Source of the DNA: Shimia sp049116215
GTDB lineage: Bacteria > Pseudomonadota > Alphaproteobacteria > Rhodobacterales > Rhodobacteraceae
DNA: 64,000 nt
Assembly (NCBI RefSeq): GCF_049116215.1
Contig: NZ_JAGDZB010000003.1
Coordinates: forward strand, 310,001-374,000
Direction of reading: 5' to 3'
In this document: positions 53,201 through 61,633 of the stretch, one piece after another
Numbering within the stretch: position 1 is the first letter of the stretch
Layout: each line of letters opens with the position of its first letter
Translations under genes and position numbers: made by a program
Notes under the pieces: generated by a model
The model's input: only the letters and a program-made list of their open reading frames with translations
Told to the model about the DNA's origin: nothing
Databases searched by the model: none

Positions 53201-53506
53201 TTGGAGTATTTTAATGTGCCGGAGCAGCCGGACTATGAGAATTTCGACTTCACGTTGAAGCTCAAGGATGGTCGAGAACTTCTTGTTCCAGCTGATAAAA
53301 TCGCAACTGACGTGCTTCTGGAAAACGGGGTGCATGTGGATGTGAAATGTGCCGACGGAATCTGTGGTGTCTGCAAATGCGGGCTTGTGTCTGGCGAGGT
53401 AGAACACCGTGATTTTGTGCTCTCCAACAAACAGCGCGAGACGTCCGTGATCCTGTGTCAGAGCCGGGCAAAAGAGGCCGGTGGGGTGATTGAAATCGAC
53501 CTATAG
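50294..53506 (+). CDS. Self-sufficient reductive dehalogenase fused to its reductase
   Basis: 1070 residues. The N-terminal half shows two RdhA-like repeats (SGDWILDAQDHRACLRATES... and SGDDWISVAQSMRAYLRF...), each with a matching TTDM end, as expected for the duplicated cobalamin fold. Tyr426 (AWYSHD) has the number of the catalytic Tyr of NpRdhA, and a Lys-rich GYKAKAH follows at 490-496. Two [4Fe-4S] motifs: C558/561/564/568 and C594/607/610/614. Then a flavin/NAD(P)H domain (RQYSMSG near 804, GGGIGITPM near 866) and a plant-type [2Fe-2S] (C1019, C1024, C1027, C1055). The catabolic, oxygen-tolerant BhbA/NpRdhA type, without Tat signal; it would draw electrons from NAD(P)H to remove halogens. 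Confidence 0.93.
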   Translation: MGIKFFSDKARPVHLGPYPLERLKRQDTAAWRNVPDDPVMSFHRPEQPESIVNAMGEFQAMMDALRDGMVNGVQSEVPTDPVERANHLKSFGYFNDVSMVGVGPLTDEARLDVPRRNPDIDRLAGALRTRQIKSLAAGIDLIMADLKDSMEMPPSSIEGHKHALVFLIEHHRDPERGEPGSDWILDAQDHRACLRATESAVVIANYIRLLGFGAKAHTATSSDVDLGKVALSAGLVTCEDGTLVAPWLGTRYGLAVITTDMELAHDGALAPMAAQPWFKTQGPAWWLGKGFAKSAMNQDPYRNRDYVKGSQPFERLKRVKTPTTYIDEANVARVPKRADLFARAQFGDMGKSLQDAAKGGYYVRKAAPSMAQRRALGAFVLLQDGASSNVKKPTDSERNAANLKAATYFLGVDAVGLSRCPVWAWYSHDATGTPINPVHDNAISMIVDQGYETMEGASGDDWISVAQSMRAYLRFSLLGGVIAQQIRNLGYKAKAHTVMDGEVLQPPLLLLSGLGEVSRIGEVILNPYLGPRLKSGAVTTDMPMDHDQPIDFGLQNFCENCNKCARECPSGAITAGPKLMFNGYEIWKSDSQKCATYRITTPGGSMCGRCMKTCPWNLEGLFAEAPFRWAASNFPSLAKPLAKLDDAVGNGGLNDTKKWWWDLELEEDGAYRPTQHPLNRRDLQKDLDLRYEDQTLAVYPAALAPHPWPYPFPMDREAGIQAYETMVSADEYKARVASGDDSVIDRYVVPDAEDAPVVQVKISHVEPMTADVTKYEFQTLDGTELPEWTAGGHLDVLVAPEFLRQYSMSGDPKDRSKYQIGVLREDEGRGGSAFLHRIFREGRKVFVSKPINHFELVEDATKSFLMGGGIGITPMIAFAHRLHDLGRDFALHYSASREGGAGYINDLKAMPWADKVVFHFSDKGTRADLDAVLGGYQDGWHVYTCGPDRFMEGVMQAAERQGFPEEARHLEYFNVPEQPDYENFDFTLKLKDGRELLVPADKIATDVLLENGVHVDVKCADGICGVCKCGLVSGEVEHRDFVLSNKQRETSVILCQSRAKEAGGVIEIDL

Positions 53507-53542
53507 AACGGTGCGTTAACTGACGGAAATACCGGCGTTTTG

Positions 53543-53593
53543 CACGTCGGTATTTTGTCGGTATCGCGGCTGTTTTGCGGAGGTGCGTATTTT
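53543..53593. repeat. Intergenic repeat, family B copy 2
   Basis: CACGTCGGTATTTTGTCGGT then ATCGCGGCTGTTTTGCGG and AGGTGCGTATTTT. Matches the copy at 38848-38898 at all but about seven positions. Both lie just after plus-strand genes. Confidence 0.7.
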
Positions 53594-53645
53594 TGTCGGC
53601 AATTGGTTAATCGACCAGCACCCCGAGAGGTGCTGGCCGATTTTG

Positions 53646-54278
53646 TTAGACTAGGCCGGATTTTCCAATCTCAAGCGCGGCACCTATGACAAGGTCGGCG
53701 GCCACGGATGCCAGGATCATGCCCATGACGCGGCTGACAATGGCGGCGCCGGAGTTGCCGATCACACGGATGATCGGCCCAGCGGCCAACATACAGAGGT
53801 AAGCAATGGCTAACACGGCCAACATGACCACGGCGGTGATGGCCTGATCTGGAATGGCGACATAGTTGTTGTCCGTCAGCAGCACGATGGCCAGCATTGC
53901 GCCGGGACTTGCCAAGGACGGTACCGCCAGTGGGAAGACGGCGGGTGAGGGTTTCTCGGTCAGTTCAGCGTCCGCGTCGGCCGCGTGTTTGTCGCTCTCT
54001 GGTTTGCTCTCGCCAAAGATCATGGTGAGCGCAAAGAGGAAGAGCACAATCCCGCCTGCGATCTGGAAAGACAGCAGGCTGATGCCAAGGCCGTCGATCA
54101 GCAGTTGGCCGAAGATCAGGAAGAAGAGCAGGACCCCTGCGGAGACTGCCGCTGCGAGGAGTGCGGTTTTACGCCGCTCAGGCGCGGTCATGGTGGCAGT
54201 CACCGCGATGAAGACGGGAATCGTGCCGATTGGGTCGATCACAACCCAGAGGGTGACAAAGCGTTCAAACAAATCCAT
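53646..54278 (-). CDS. MarC-family integral membrane protein
   Basis: 210 residues, six predicted helices. Family sequence DLFERFVTLWVVIDPIGTIPVFIAVTATMT at the N-terminus and LAVPSLASPGAMLAIVLLTD in the second half are typical of MarC/YhgN. Function is not established; no evidence for antibiotic transport. A hydrophilic loop (GESKPESDKHAADADAELTEK) links the halves. It lies 86 bases from the ackA stop on the same strand. Confidence 0.9.
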   Translation of the reverse strand: MDLFERFVTLWVVIDPIGTIPVFIAVTATMTAPERRKTALLAAAVSAGVLLFFLIFGQLLIDGLGISLLSFQIAGGIVLFLFALTMIFGESKPESDKHAADADAELTEKPSPAVFPLAVPSLASPGAMLAIVLLTDNNYVAIPDQAITAVVMLAVLAIAYLCMLAAGPIIRVIGNSGAAIVSRVMGMILASVAADLVIGAALEIGKSGLV

Positions 54279-54333
54279 GGGGGTAGGCTAGGGGGTGTTC
54301 GTTGGGAAGTCATTAGGGTTGTCACAGGAAAGC

Positions 54334-54359
54334 GCGCCCGTCGCTTGTGCGACGGGCGC
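54334..54359 (-). terminator. Terminator of ackA
   Basis: GCGCCCGTCGC / GCGACGGGCGC stem with a four-base loop, just past the ackA stop, followed on the minus strand by GCTTTCC. Confidence 0.7.
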
Positions 54360-54364
54360 TGTTG

Positions 54365-55522
54365 TTAGCCAACCAAGCGTTGTGTTTCACCCGCGATGAT
54401 GCCTTCTTCGTCAGTAGGTATGACAAAGGCGTCGAGGCGGCTGTCCGCCGTTGTGATGCGGGCGCTGCCTGCGGTGTTGGCTTTGTCGTCGAGGTCTGCC
54501 CCAAGCCAGGCGCAGCCTTGCAGGATGCGGGCGCGGATGGCGGCAGCGTTTTCGCCGATGCCGCCGGTGAAGACCAGAGAGCCGACGCCGCCCATGGAGG
54601 CCGCCAAGGCGCCGATTTTCTTGCAAGCCTGATAGACAAAGAGGTCCACCGCCTCGGCAGCAGCGGGGCTGTCAGAAGCGAGCAGGTCGCGCATGTCGGA
54701 GCTGATGTCTGAGACACCCAAGAGGCCGGACTTGGTGCCCAATGTGTCTTCGATCTCGGCAACGGACATGCCGCGATCGCGCAACATGTGGAAGATCACG
54801 CCAGGGTCAAGTTCGCCGCAGCGTCGGCCCATGACCAGACCGTCCAGCGCGGTGTATCCCATGGTGGTGGCGACAGATTTCATGTTTTGCATCGCGCACA
54901 TCGAGGCGCCGTTGCCGAGGTGGGCAACGATGACTTTGCCATTGGGCTTGTCCAGATGGTGCGGCAGTTGGGTGGAGATGTAGTGGTAGCTCAACCCGTG
55001 GAAGCCATAACGCAGCACGCCGTCGTCTGAGAAGCTACGTGGGATGGCGAAGAGCTGCGCGATGCGCGGCTGGGTACGGTGGAAAGCGGTGTCAAAGCAG
55101 GCGACCTGCGGGATGTCAGGCCAGCGGCGGGCGACGGCTTCGATGCCCGCGAGGTTGTGCGGCTGGTGCCCCGGCGCCAATGGGGCGAGGGTGCGCAGCT
55201 TGGCAATCACCTCGTCGGTGACCCGTGCGGGGGCGGCAAAATCCTGACCGCCATGTACCACACGGTGCCCTGCGCCGATGATGCGCAGGTTGTCAGAGAG
55301 GCCGGCGATATGAGTCAGCAGCCAGTCGAGAATTTCGGCGTGGGTGGCGTTGTCTGCCACCGGCACGTCGATGTGTTTTGCGCCGCCATGGTATTGTGGG
55401 TCCAGGCCGATGCGGTCGACTTGACCATGCAATACTTGTTTTAAGTCAGCGCCATAGACGGCATATTTGATGGAGGAAGATCCGGCGTTCAGGACCAGAA
55501 ACGCGTCGTGTGTCTCTGCCAT
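54365..55522 (-). CDS. ackA: Acetate kinase
   Basis: 385 residues from the ATG at 55522. ASKHA-fold motifs: FLVLNAGSSSIKYAVYG, HRVVHGG, FDTAFH, VAHLGNGASM, GFHGLSYHYI and FTGGIGENAAAIR. It converts acetyl phosphate and ADP to acetate and ATP (or reverse). The ATG overlaps the stop of the upstream transacylase by one base (TGATG), so the two are coupled; a GTG just upstream is less likely. Confidence 0.95.
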   Translation of the reverse strand: MAETHDAFLVLNAGSSSIKYAVYGADLKQVLHGQVDRIGLDPQYHGGAKHIDVPVADNATHAEILDWLLTHIAGLSDNLRIIGAGHRVVHGGQDFAAPARVTDEVIAKLRTLAPLAPGHQPHNLAGIEAVARRWPDIPQVACFDTAFHRTQPRIAQLFAIPRSFSDDGVLRYGFHGLSYHYISTQLPHHLDKPNGKVIVAHLGNGASMCAMQNMKSVATTMGYTALDGLVMGRRCGELDPGVIFHMLRDRGMSVAEIEDTLGTKSGLLGVSDISSDMRDLLASDSPAAAEAVDLFVYQACKKIGALAASMGGVGSLVFTGGIGENAAAIRARILQGCAWLGADLDDKANTAGSARITTADSRLDAFVIPTDEEGIIAGETQRLVG

Positions 55523-56463
55523 CACATCAGATCCCGACCAAGATTGTGGTGCACCATCAGTTGCGCCAGTGCGGCGGAGACCAGTCGGGAGAGTGTGCCG
55601 TCTGCGCGGGAGGTCAGCATGATTGGCACACGGGCGCCCAGCACTAGGCCGGCGCTGTCGGCACCGGCGAGATACATCAGCTGTTTGGCAATCATATTGC
55701 CAGCCTCAAGGTCTGGGGCGACAAGAATGTCGGCCTCTCCCGGCACGGGAGATTTGATGCCTTTGGCGTCGGCGGCTTTGCGCGAGATGGCGTTGTCAAA
55801 GGCCAGCGGGCCGTCCAGCACGCCGCCGGTGATCTGGCCACGGTCAGCCATTTTGCAGAGTGCGGCGGCCTCTACGGTCGAGGGGATTTTGGGGTAGATG
55901 GTTTCCAGAGCGGAGAGGATGGCGACTTTGGGTTCTTCCACGCCAATCGCGTGGGCGAGCTCGATGCTGTTTTGCACGATGTCGGCTTTGACCATCAGAT
56001 CGGGGAAGATGTTGATCGCGGCGTCGGTGATCAGCAGCGGTTTGGGGTAGGTCGGCACGTCGAGCACAAAGACGTGGCTCATGCGGCGCTCGGTGCGCAG
56101 GCCGGTGACCTTGTCGACCACTGCGCTCATGACCTCGTCGGTGTGCAGCGCGCCTTTCATAAGGGCCTGGGCTTTGCCTTCGCGCACAAGGCGTACAGCT
56201 GCTTGAGCGCTGGCGTGGCTGTGTTTGGCGTCGATGATCTCCAGACCGTCGATGTTGAGGCCTTCCTCGGCAGCGACAGCCTTGATGCGGTCTTCGGGCC
56301 CGACCAGAATGGGGGTGATCAGGGTTTTGTCGCGGGCTTCGAGCGCGCCGATCAGGGAGGCGGCGTCACAGGGGTGCACAACGGCGGTGGCGATCGGGTC
56401 CAGCGGCGCGGTGGCGGCCAGCATGGCGTCAAAACTGTTCACGTGGGGGGCGGACTGTTCCAA
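55522..56463 (-). CDS. Phosphate acetyl/butyryltransferase
   Basis: 313 residues of the PTA/PTB fold: ATAVVHPCDAASLIGALEARDKTLITPILVGPEDRIKAVA, GKAQALMKGALHTDEVMSAVVD and GEADILVAPDLEAGNMIAKQLMYLAGADSAGLVLGARVPIMLTSRAD. It interconverts acyl-CoA and acyl phosphate. Coupled to ackA, it makes the acetyl-CoA to acetate pathway, so acetyl-CoA is the most likely substrate. The short form lacks the N-terminal hydratase or regulatory domain of larger Pta proteins. Confidence 0.9.
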   Translation of the reverse strand: MEQSAPHVNSFDAMLAATAPLDPIATAVVHPCDAASLIGALEARDKTLITPILVGPEDRIKAVAAEEGLNIDGLEIIDAKHSHASAQAAVRLVREGKAQALMKGALHTDEVMSAVVDKVTGLRTERRMSHVFVLDVPTYPKPLLITDAAINIFPDLMVKADIVQNSIELAHAIGVEEPKVAILSALETIYPKIPSTVEAAALCKMADRGQITGGVLDGPLAFDNAISRKAADAKGIKSPVPGEADILVAPDLEAGNMIAKQLMYLAGADSAGLVLGARVPIMLTSRADGTLSRLVSAALAQLMVHHNLGRDLM

Positions 56464-56626
56464 GGGAGGCTCCAGTGCTCAAAAGGGTAATCTGTTGGCG
56501 CGTTATGCTCCCAATATGGAGGGCCCACTTTGATTCACAACAAAAATAGTGGGGAAAAGCCATGCGAAAGGCGCAACCCTGCGTCAACTTGAGCGGGGCT
56601 GTGTAAGGCGCTGAAATTGTGGGGGC

Positions 56627-57127
56627 TTAGGCGTTGGCGTCAAAGCAGCCGAAGTGGGACTGGGCAAAGACCAAGGGTTTGCCTTCGCCAATCCAGAGGC
56701 GTTCCACCTGTCCCACTACGATGTCATGGTCGCCGCCATCGTGCACCGCATGGGTGCGGCATTCAAAGCGGGCCAGGCAATCCGGCAGCAGCGGCACGTG
56801 ATCGGCGTTGGTGCCATGTTGCAGCGTGGCGAAGGGATCGCCGTTGCGGGCGAAGTCCATGGCCAAGGCGCTCTGGTCGTCGCGCAGCATGTGGATGGCA
56901 AAGTGGCTGGCCCCGGCAAAAAACGGGTGACGCTCGGAATTGCGGGCCGGGCACCAGAGCACCAGCGGCGGATCAAGCGAGACGGAAGAGAAAGAATTGG
57001 CGGTCATGCCAAGCGGTCCCTGCGCGGTGGGCACGGTGACAACGGTCACACCGGTGGCAAAGCAGCCCAGAGCGTCGCGGAAGCGGCGCTGGTTCTCAGC
57101 CGTTGGGGCAAAGGTCTCATCGGTCAT
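56627..57127 (-). CDS. Flavin reductase family protein (HpaC-like)
   Basis: 166 residues from the ATG at 57127, preferred because MTDETFAPTAENQRRFRDAL is a typical start; ATG codons at 57145 and 57154 remain possible. The split-barrel flavin reductase domain has GCFATGVTVVTVPTAQGPLGMTANSFSSVSLDPPLVLWCP and the final VERLWIGEGKPLVFAQSHFGCFD. It reduces FMN or FAD with NAD(P)H for a two-component monooxygenase, but no monooxygenase partner is nearby. Monocistronic. Confidence 0.85.
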   Translation of the reverse strand: MTDETFAPTAENQRRFRDALGCFATGVTVVTVPTAQGPLGMTANSFSSVSLDPPLVLWCPARNSERHPFFAGASHFAIHMLRDDQSALAMDFARNGDPFATLQHGTNADHVPLLPDCLARFECRTHAVHDGGDHDIVVGQVERLWIGEGKPLVFAQSHFGCFDANA

Positions 57128-57431
57128 GTGCAGGTTGTCTCTCATCTCGCGCATCCTAGCGCAGCAATGGGCCGAAATTAGGGCGGGCGCAAGTGTCAGT
57201 TTTATCTGCGCTTACGTTCCCAAACGGCCTGTGCCCAGGGTGCTGCGGGCTCTCCTTATATATACATCGCATTTTACGCAAATTGTCTGCGCCTCAATTT
57301 TGAGGCTGCCTTGTTTTGGCCGCAAGTCGAACACTGCAAGCCCCAGAAACAGACCGCAAATGGCGCCGATTTGGTCCGAATGCTGCCCCAGATGGTTGTT
57401 CAAGTGATTTCAAGGATTTGAGGGAGACACC

Positions 57432-58133
57432 ATGCGTGCCATGAGACTAATAGCCATACTTGCGATGCTGCTTCCGGGCGTTTTGCATGCTGAAGCAAAC
57501 GTAACGGGAAAGCTGCCGGGAGAGGCCGCAGTAGGACGCTTGATGTTGTCAGGCAAAGCGATGTGTACGGGGGCATTGATCTCGCCGGAGCTGGTGCTGA
57601 CGGCAGCGCACTGCCTCTATGATCCACGCACTGGCAAAAAGCTGAAGCCGCATCAGATCGAGTTTCAGGCCGGTCTGAAGCAAGGCAAGGCCAAGGCGGT
57701 TCGCAAGGTGTCGGTTGCCACGGCGCACCCGAATTACATACACCGCCACAAAGGCAAAGCCCAAGTGGGCAGCGACATTGCGTTGCTGAAACTTGGCAAG
57801 CCGATTTCAAAGAATTCCGTGCTGCCGATGCGCTATGGCGCCAATCTGGCCAGCGGCGACATGCTGGGTGTGCTGAGCTACACCATCAGCAACCGCACCG
57901 ATCCCATTCTGGAATACCCGTGCCGTGTTCTGGCCCGTCAGCAGGAAACGCTGGTGATGAGCTGTGAAGTGAACTTTGGCGCCTCCGGGGCTCCGGTTCT
58001 GGCACTGACCAATGGCAACAATCCTGCGGTTGTGTCTGTGGTGTCCGCCAAGGCGGCGATGGGCGGGCAGAATGTCTCCGTTGGGACGCTGCTTAGTGCG
58101 GACACGCTCAAACAAATGATTGCCGGCGGGTAG
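57432..58133 (+). CDS. Secreted trypsin-like serine peptidase
   Basis: 233 residues with a signal peptide (MRAMRLIAILAMLLPGVLHA|EANV). The catalytic triad candidates are H60 (LTAAHCLYD), D115 (GSDIALLKL) and S185 in GASGAP, where chymotrypsin-type enzymes usually have GDSGGP. GGGAGA precedes the ATG. A periplasmic or extracellular protease of the V8/trypsin-like group. The altered GxSGxP context still keeps the Ser and the two glycines most needed, so activity is likely but its substrate range is unknown. Confidence 0.85.
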   Translation: MRAMRLIAILAMLLPGVLHAEANVTGKLPGEAAVGRLMLSGKAMCTGALISPELVLTAAHCLYDPRTGKKLKPHQIEFQAGLKQGKAKAVRKVSVATAHPNYIHRHKGKAQVGSDIALLKLGKPISKNSVLPMRYGANLASGDMLGVLSYTISNRTDPILEYPCRVLARQQETLVMSCEVNFGASGAPVLALTNGNNPAVVSVVSAKAAMGGQNVSVGTLLSADTLKQMIAGG

Positions 58134-58165
58134 AGCCTCCTGCTCTGGCTCACCTGTCCTTACTG

Positions 58166-58192
58166 AGGCGGTCTTTTTGGCCGCCTTTTTTT
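58166..58192 (+). terminator. Terminator after the serine peptidase
   Basis: AGGCGGTC / GGCCGCCT stem with T5 loop, followed by seven T. Confidence 0.85.
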
Positions 58193-58206
58193 GTTTGGTC
58201 AAATGC

Positions 58207-58812
58207 TTACTTGCCAAACAGTAGACGCAACCCCAGAGCGGAGAGCACAACAGCGGCGACGCGGTCCAGATAGAGCTTGGCGCGCAGGTAGGCGTTGCGG
58301 GCTGTGGATGTGCTCATGCCAAAGGCCAGCAGGCTGTAGAAAATGAGCTCAATGGCCAAGTGGTTGGCAAAGACAAAACCCTTTTGCGCCAGCGTCATGC
58401 CAGGTGGGAAGATCACCACCAGAACTGCAGCAGCGAAGAGCACGGACTTTGGGTTCATGACCTGAATGGCGACGCCTTGCCAGAAAGCGTGGCGGGCGGG
58501 TTTGACCTCGGTAGGGGCCAGTGGTGCGCGCGCGCCTTGCCACATACCGTAGGCGATGTAGAGCAAGTAGAGCGCACCGATGGATTTCACAGCAATGTAG
58601 GCCCAGGGGAAGGCGGCAAAGATGGCTTCGAGTCCCAAGAGCGCTGCCAGGGTCCAAAGCGCGGCAACCAGCGCGAGGCCAGCGCCAACGGCGAGACCCG
58701 CGCGGCGACCACCGGTGAGGGTGGTTTTTACGGAAATCAGGAAGGCCGGACCGGGGCTGGCAATGGCGGCGGCCAGTGCGAGGTTGAAGGTAAGGATATG
58801 AGTGAAGTCCAT
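58207..58812 (-). CDS. LysE-family transporter
   Basis: 201 residues from the ATG at 58812 (AGGAG upstream), six predicted helices. Family motif AIASPGPAFLISVKTTLTGGRRAGLAVGAG at the N-terminus, and AFWQGVAIQVMNPKSVLFAAAVLVVIF in the middle. Exports amino acids or their analogues; the substrate is unknown. Confidence 0.88.
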   Translation of the reverse strand: MDFTHILTFNLALAAAIASPGPAFLISVKTTLTGGRRAGLAVGAGLALVAALWTLAALLGLEAIFAAFPWAYIAVKSIGALYLLYIAYGMWQGARAPLAPTEVKPARHAFWQGVAIQVMNPKSVLFAAAVLVVIFPPGMTLAQKGFVFANHLAIELIFYSLLAFGMSTSTARNAYLRAKLYLDRVAAVVLSALGLRLLFGK

Positions 58813-59150
58813 GGGACGCGGCTCCTGTAACTGTGCTTTAGACGTAAGGGAGCAGGCAAGCCAAGTCACGCAAGAGTTGCGGGGAAAAGGGGTGTGACAC
58901 AGGCAGTGCTGATAATTTGTGCGGCGGGAATGTGGCGGGAGGTTTGGAGAGGTCCTTAGGGAACCAAAAAGCGTTGGACGCAGGGCAGGGTGCGAGTTGC
59001 GCTTAGCTACAATTACGGACATTTCAAAGCGCCACAGGAAGCAACTAGCGTGTGCAGATGCTCTGTGCGCCCGGTCTTACGATCAACGATTATTGCTCAG
59101 CTTGGAAAGTTTTCGGGTTCCGGTTTTGCAAAAAACGGGAACCCAAAGAT
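58813..59150. other. Gap between LysE and GGDEF genes
   Basis: 338 bases. Only an imperfect hairpin near 59117-59144 (GGGTTCC ... GGAACCC, inner GTTTT/AAAAC) after the GGDEF stop stands out; it may end that gene's transcript. No gene, tRNA or known RNA seen. Confidence 0.4.
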
Positions 59151-60086
59151 CTACTCTAAAATTTCAGCGGGGTTAGAGGCCTTGGAAGGTATCCGAACCC
59201 CACCTTCAACTGTCACCTGGTTCCGGCCGGAGTTTTTGGCAACATACAGCAGTTCGTCCGCACGCTTGAGGAGGGCCGCGGCATCGCTGGCCTTTTCGCA
59301 GATCTCGGTGAGACCGATGCTGACCGTTAGGCGGATCTTGTTTGTGTCCGCGACTATTTCGCTGGATTGGATTGTTGCCCGCAGCCGTTCACAGGCAGCA
59401 TAGGCGCCAATCAAGTCCGTGTCGGGAAAGACCAGAGCAAATTCCTCGCCACCCAATCGACCAACAAGGTCAATTGTGCGAAATTCGCGGATCAACATCC
59501 TGGAAAGCTGTTGCAGAGTCTTGTCGCCTGCATCGTGGCCGTAGGTGTCGTTGATCCGTTTGAAATGGTCTACATCGAGCATTGCAACCGACATTGGCAC
59601 CCCGTCTTGCCGGGCTCTGTCAAATTGCGTTTCCAGAGTTTTTAGAAACGGTCGACGGTTGGACACCTGGGTTAACGGGTCTGTGTTTGCCTCGATCTGA
59701 AGGAGCTCATAAGCTTTGGTCAGCTCGCGAATGCTCAAAATGCCGATAAGTTTGCCACCCTCAAGCACAGGCATGTGCCGGATCGAGTTTTCATTCATCA
59801 GGTGCAACAGGTAGGAGATTTCGTCGTCCGGTCCGCACGAAATAACGGAACAGGTCATGACGTCAGACACCAAGGCGTCCGCAGCTTTTGGGTCGCAACT
59901 TGCTACAACAGGGAGGAGGTCCCGTTCAGAGATGATGCCGATCATTGTGTTGGTTTCGTCGGTCACCACCAGGGCGCCAAGTCTGAGATCCAGCAGCGTT
60001 TTGGCAGCTTGTCGGAGCGTTGATTGCGGTCGAATTCCTTCAACCTTGTTGGTTTTTTTTGCGTTGAGTAACTGAGATACTTTCAC
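59151..60086 (-). CDS. CBS-domain diguanylate cyclase (GGDEF)
   Basis: 311 residues if it starts at GTG 60086 (VKVSQLL), the earliest point where the sequence looks like a CBS domain; the 35 codons before it have no family character. Two CBS motifs (about 1-60 and 65-120: LGALVVTDETNTMIGIISERDL and IRHMPVLEGGKLIGILSIRELT) form a nucleotide-binding sensor. The GGDEF domain follows, with GRLGGEEFALVFP (active-site variant GGEEF) and MLDVDHFKRINDTYGHDAGD. It makes cyclic di-GMP, probably controlled by adenylate nucleotides through the CBS pair. Confidence 0.85.
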   Translation of the reverse strand: MKVSQLLNAKKTNKVEGIRPQSTLRQAAKTLLDLRLGALVVTDETNTMIGIISERDLLPVVASCDPKAADALVSDVMTCSVISCGPDDEISYLLHLMNENSIRHMPVLEGGKLIGILSIRELTKAYELLQIEANTDPLTQVSNRRPFLKTLETQFDRARQDGVPMSVAMLDVDHFKRINDTYGHDAGDKTLQQLSRMLIREFRTIDLVGRLGGEEFALVFPDTDLIGAYAACERLRATIQSSEIVADTNKIRLTVSIGLTEICEKASDAAALLKRADELLYVAKNSGRNQVTVEGGVRIPSKASNPAEILE

Positions 60087-60283
60087 CCTAAATGCCCCCT
60101 GAGCAACGGTACGTAGTGGGGGGAGCAGTAAAGGGATAGCGGTTAAAAGGTTCTTTCTACATACATGTTTGGTGGTGAAATTTTTACTCAACTATCAATG
60201 GTTTGCGCCTCAAACAAATGTGGGGTTGGGGGCAAAAACGGTTGAGTGACTGCGTGATTGAAGGGCGGTGTGCAGTGGCGTTG

Positions 60284-61573
60284 TTACTGTCCTTCCGACT
60301 TCTGGCTTTTCACCAAGACCAAACACAGGATCGCAGCTAGGAGCAGAAACATTGCGCCGAGACTCCATGCGACGGAGAGCGAGTAAAGCTCCGCGACGGC
60401 ACCGGTGAGGAGCAGGCCCAATGCAGCGCCCAGCTGTTGGATCAAGGAGCGCAGGGACAGCAGGGTGGAGCGTTGATGATCCCCGACGCAGCGATGCAGG
60501 ATGCTGCTGGCCGGGGTTTCGCAAATGCCAAGACAGATGGAATAGAGGATGAAGACGGTTGCAAAGGAGAGGATGTGGCCTTGGAAGGCGAGGGCGATTT
60601 GCACAGCTGCGAGGCAGATGAAGGTGGCTGCGAGTGTTTTGGCGTGGCGGCGGTTGAAGAACTTGCTGACGTGTGGTGAGAGCGACGCGCCAAAAGCGAT
60701 GGCGAAGAAATAAGTGGCGGTCAGGGCACCGATGGCGGTGTTGGCGTAGGTCTCGTTCAGCATAGGCTTGGCGAATGTGGGCCAGAGTACCTCAACCGGG
60801 TTGGTGGCCATGAGGAAGAGCGCCAGTGCGGCCAACAGAAGCGACAGCGTGCGGTGTTTGAGGGCCAGTAGGCTGGCGTCTTTGACCACTAGGGGTACGT
60901 TGGCAAAACCTTGTTTGAGCGCGCCTTGGCTCTTGGGGCGAGGCGGCTCGAAGATGGCGCGTTTGGTGAAGGCAAACACGCCGAGCATCACGGCAAAACT
61001 GGCGGCGTAGGAGGTATCGTAGGAGCTGAACCCGAGGGTTTGCGCATATGAACCCAGGAGGTCGGGGAGAAACCCGCCGAGGATCGCGCCTATCGCCAGG
61101 CCGATGGCATTCGCAGATTGCGCTTTGGCGAGGGCGGGTTGCACGTCCACATTTGGGGCGGTTGATTTGAAAGTTTCGAGAAACCACGCGTCCAGAGTGC
61201 CGGAGCGAAGCGCGCGGCCAAAGCCGATGAAGGCAAAAGAGAGCGCGAGCACGTAGAAATTGCTGGTGGAGAGAAAGAGCGCGAGGGAGATCAGGCTGGC
61301 GATGACGGCGGTCAGAAAGACCGGTTTGCGCCCGATGCTGTCGGCCAAGCCGCCAAAAGGTAGTTCCATCGTCATGGTGGTGAGCGAGTAGACCCCGAAG
61401 AGCAGCGAGATTTGGAACAGGTCCATGCCGCGATTAGTGAGGGCCAATGCGACAACGGCCACCGTGAGCCCCATGGCAAACCGATCCAGAAACTGGTGGA
61501 TTTGAAACACCCGAATGTGGCGTTGTGCTGAGGCGCTGAGGTCTGAGAAGGAGAACGCGGTTTCTGGTGTCAT
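60284..61573 (-). CDS. MFS transporter
   Basis: 429 residues, twelve predicted helices. Motif A-like loop GGLADSIGRKPVFLTAVIA after helix 2, and MTMELPFGGLADSIG within the first half. The sequence resembles drug or metabolite efflux MFS proteins. The C-terminus ends in LVLVKSQKSEGQ. On the same strand as, and 60 bases downstream of, the HlyD gene, so it may be the last gene of the secretion operon. Confidence 0.85.
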   Translation of the reverse strand: MTPETAFSFSDLSASAQRHIRVFQIHQFLDRFAMGLTVAVVALALTNRGMDLFQISLLFGVYSLTTMTMELPFGGLADSIGRKPVFLTAVIASLISLALFLSTSNFYVLALSFAFIGFGRALRSGTLDAWFLETFKSTAPNVDVQPALAKAQSANAIGLAIGAILGGFLPDLLGSYAQTLGFSSYDTSYAASFAVMLGVFAFTKRAIFEPPRPKSQGALKQGFANVPLVVKDASLLALKHRTLSLLLAALALFLMATNPVEVLWPTFAKPMLNETYANTAIGALTATYFFAIAFGASLSPHVSKFFNRRHAKTLAATFICLAAVQIALAFQGHILSFATVFILYSICLGICETPASSILHRCVGDHQRSTLLSLRSLIQQLGAALGLLLTGAVAELYSLSVAWSLGAMFLLLAAILCLVLVKSQKSEGQ

Positions 61574-61633
61574 GGTGGCACCTTCGACGTTGCGGTCAGG
61601 TTGCGCAACAGTTTGATCGCGCGTTGGTTGCGG

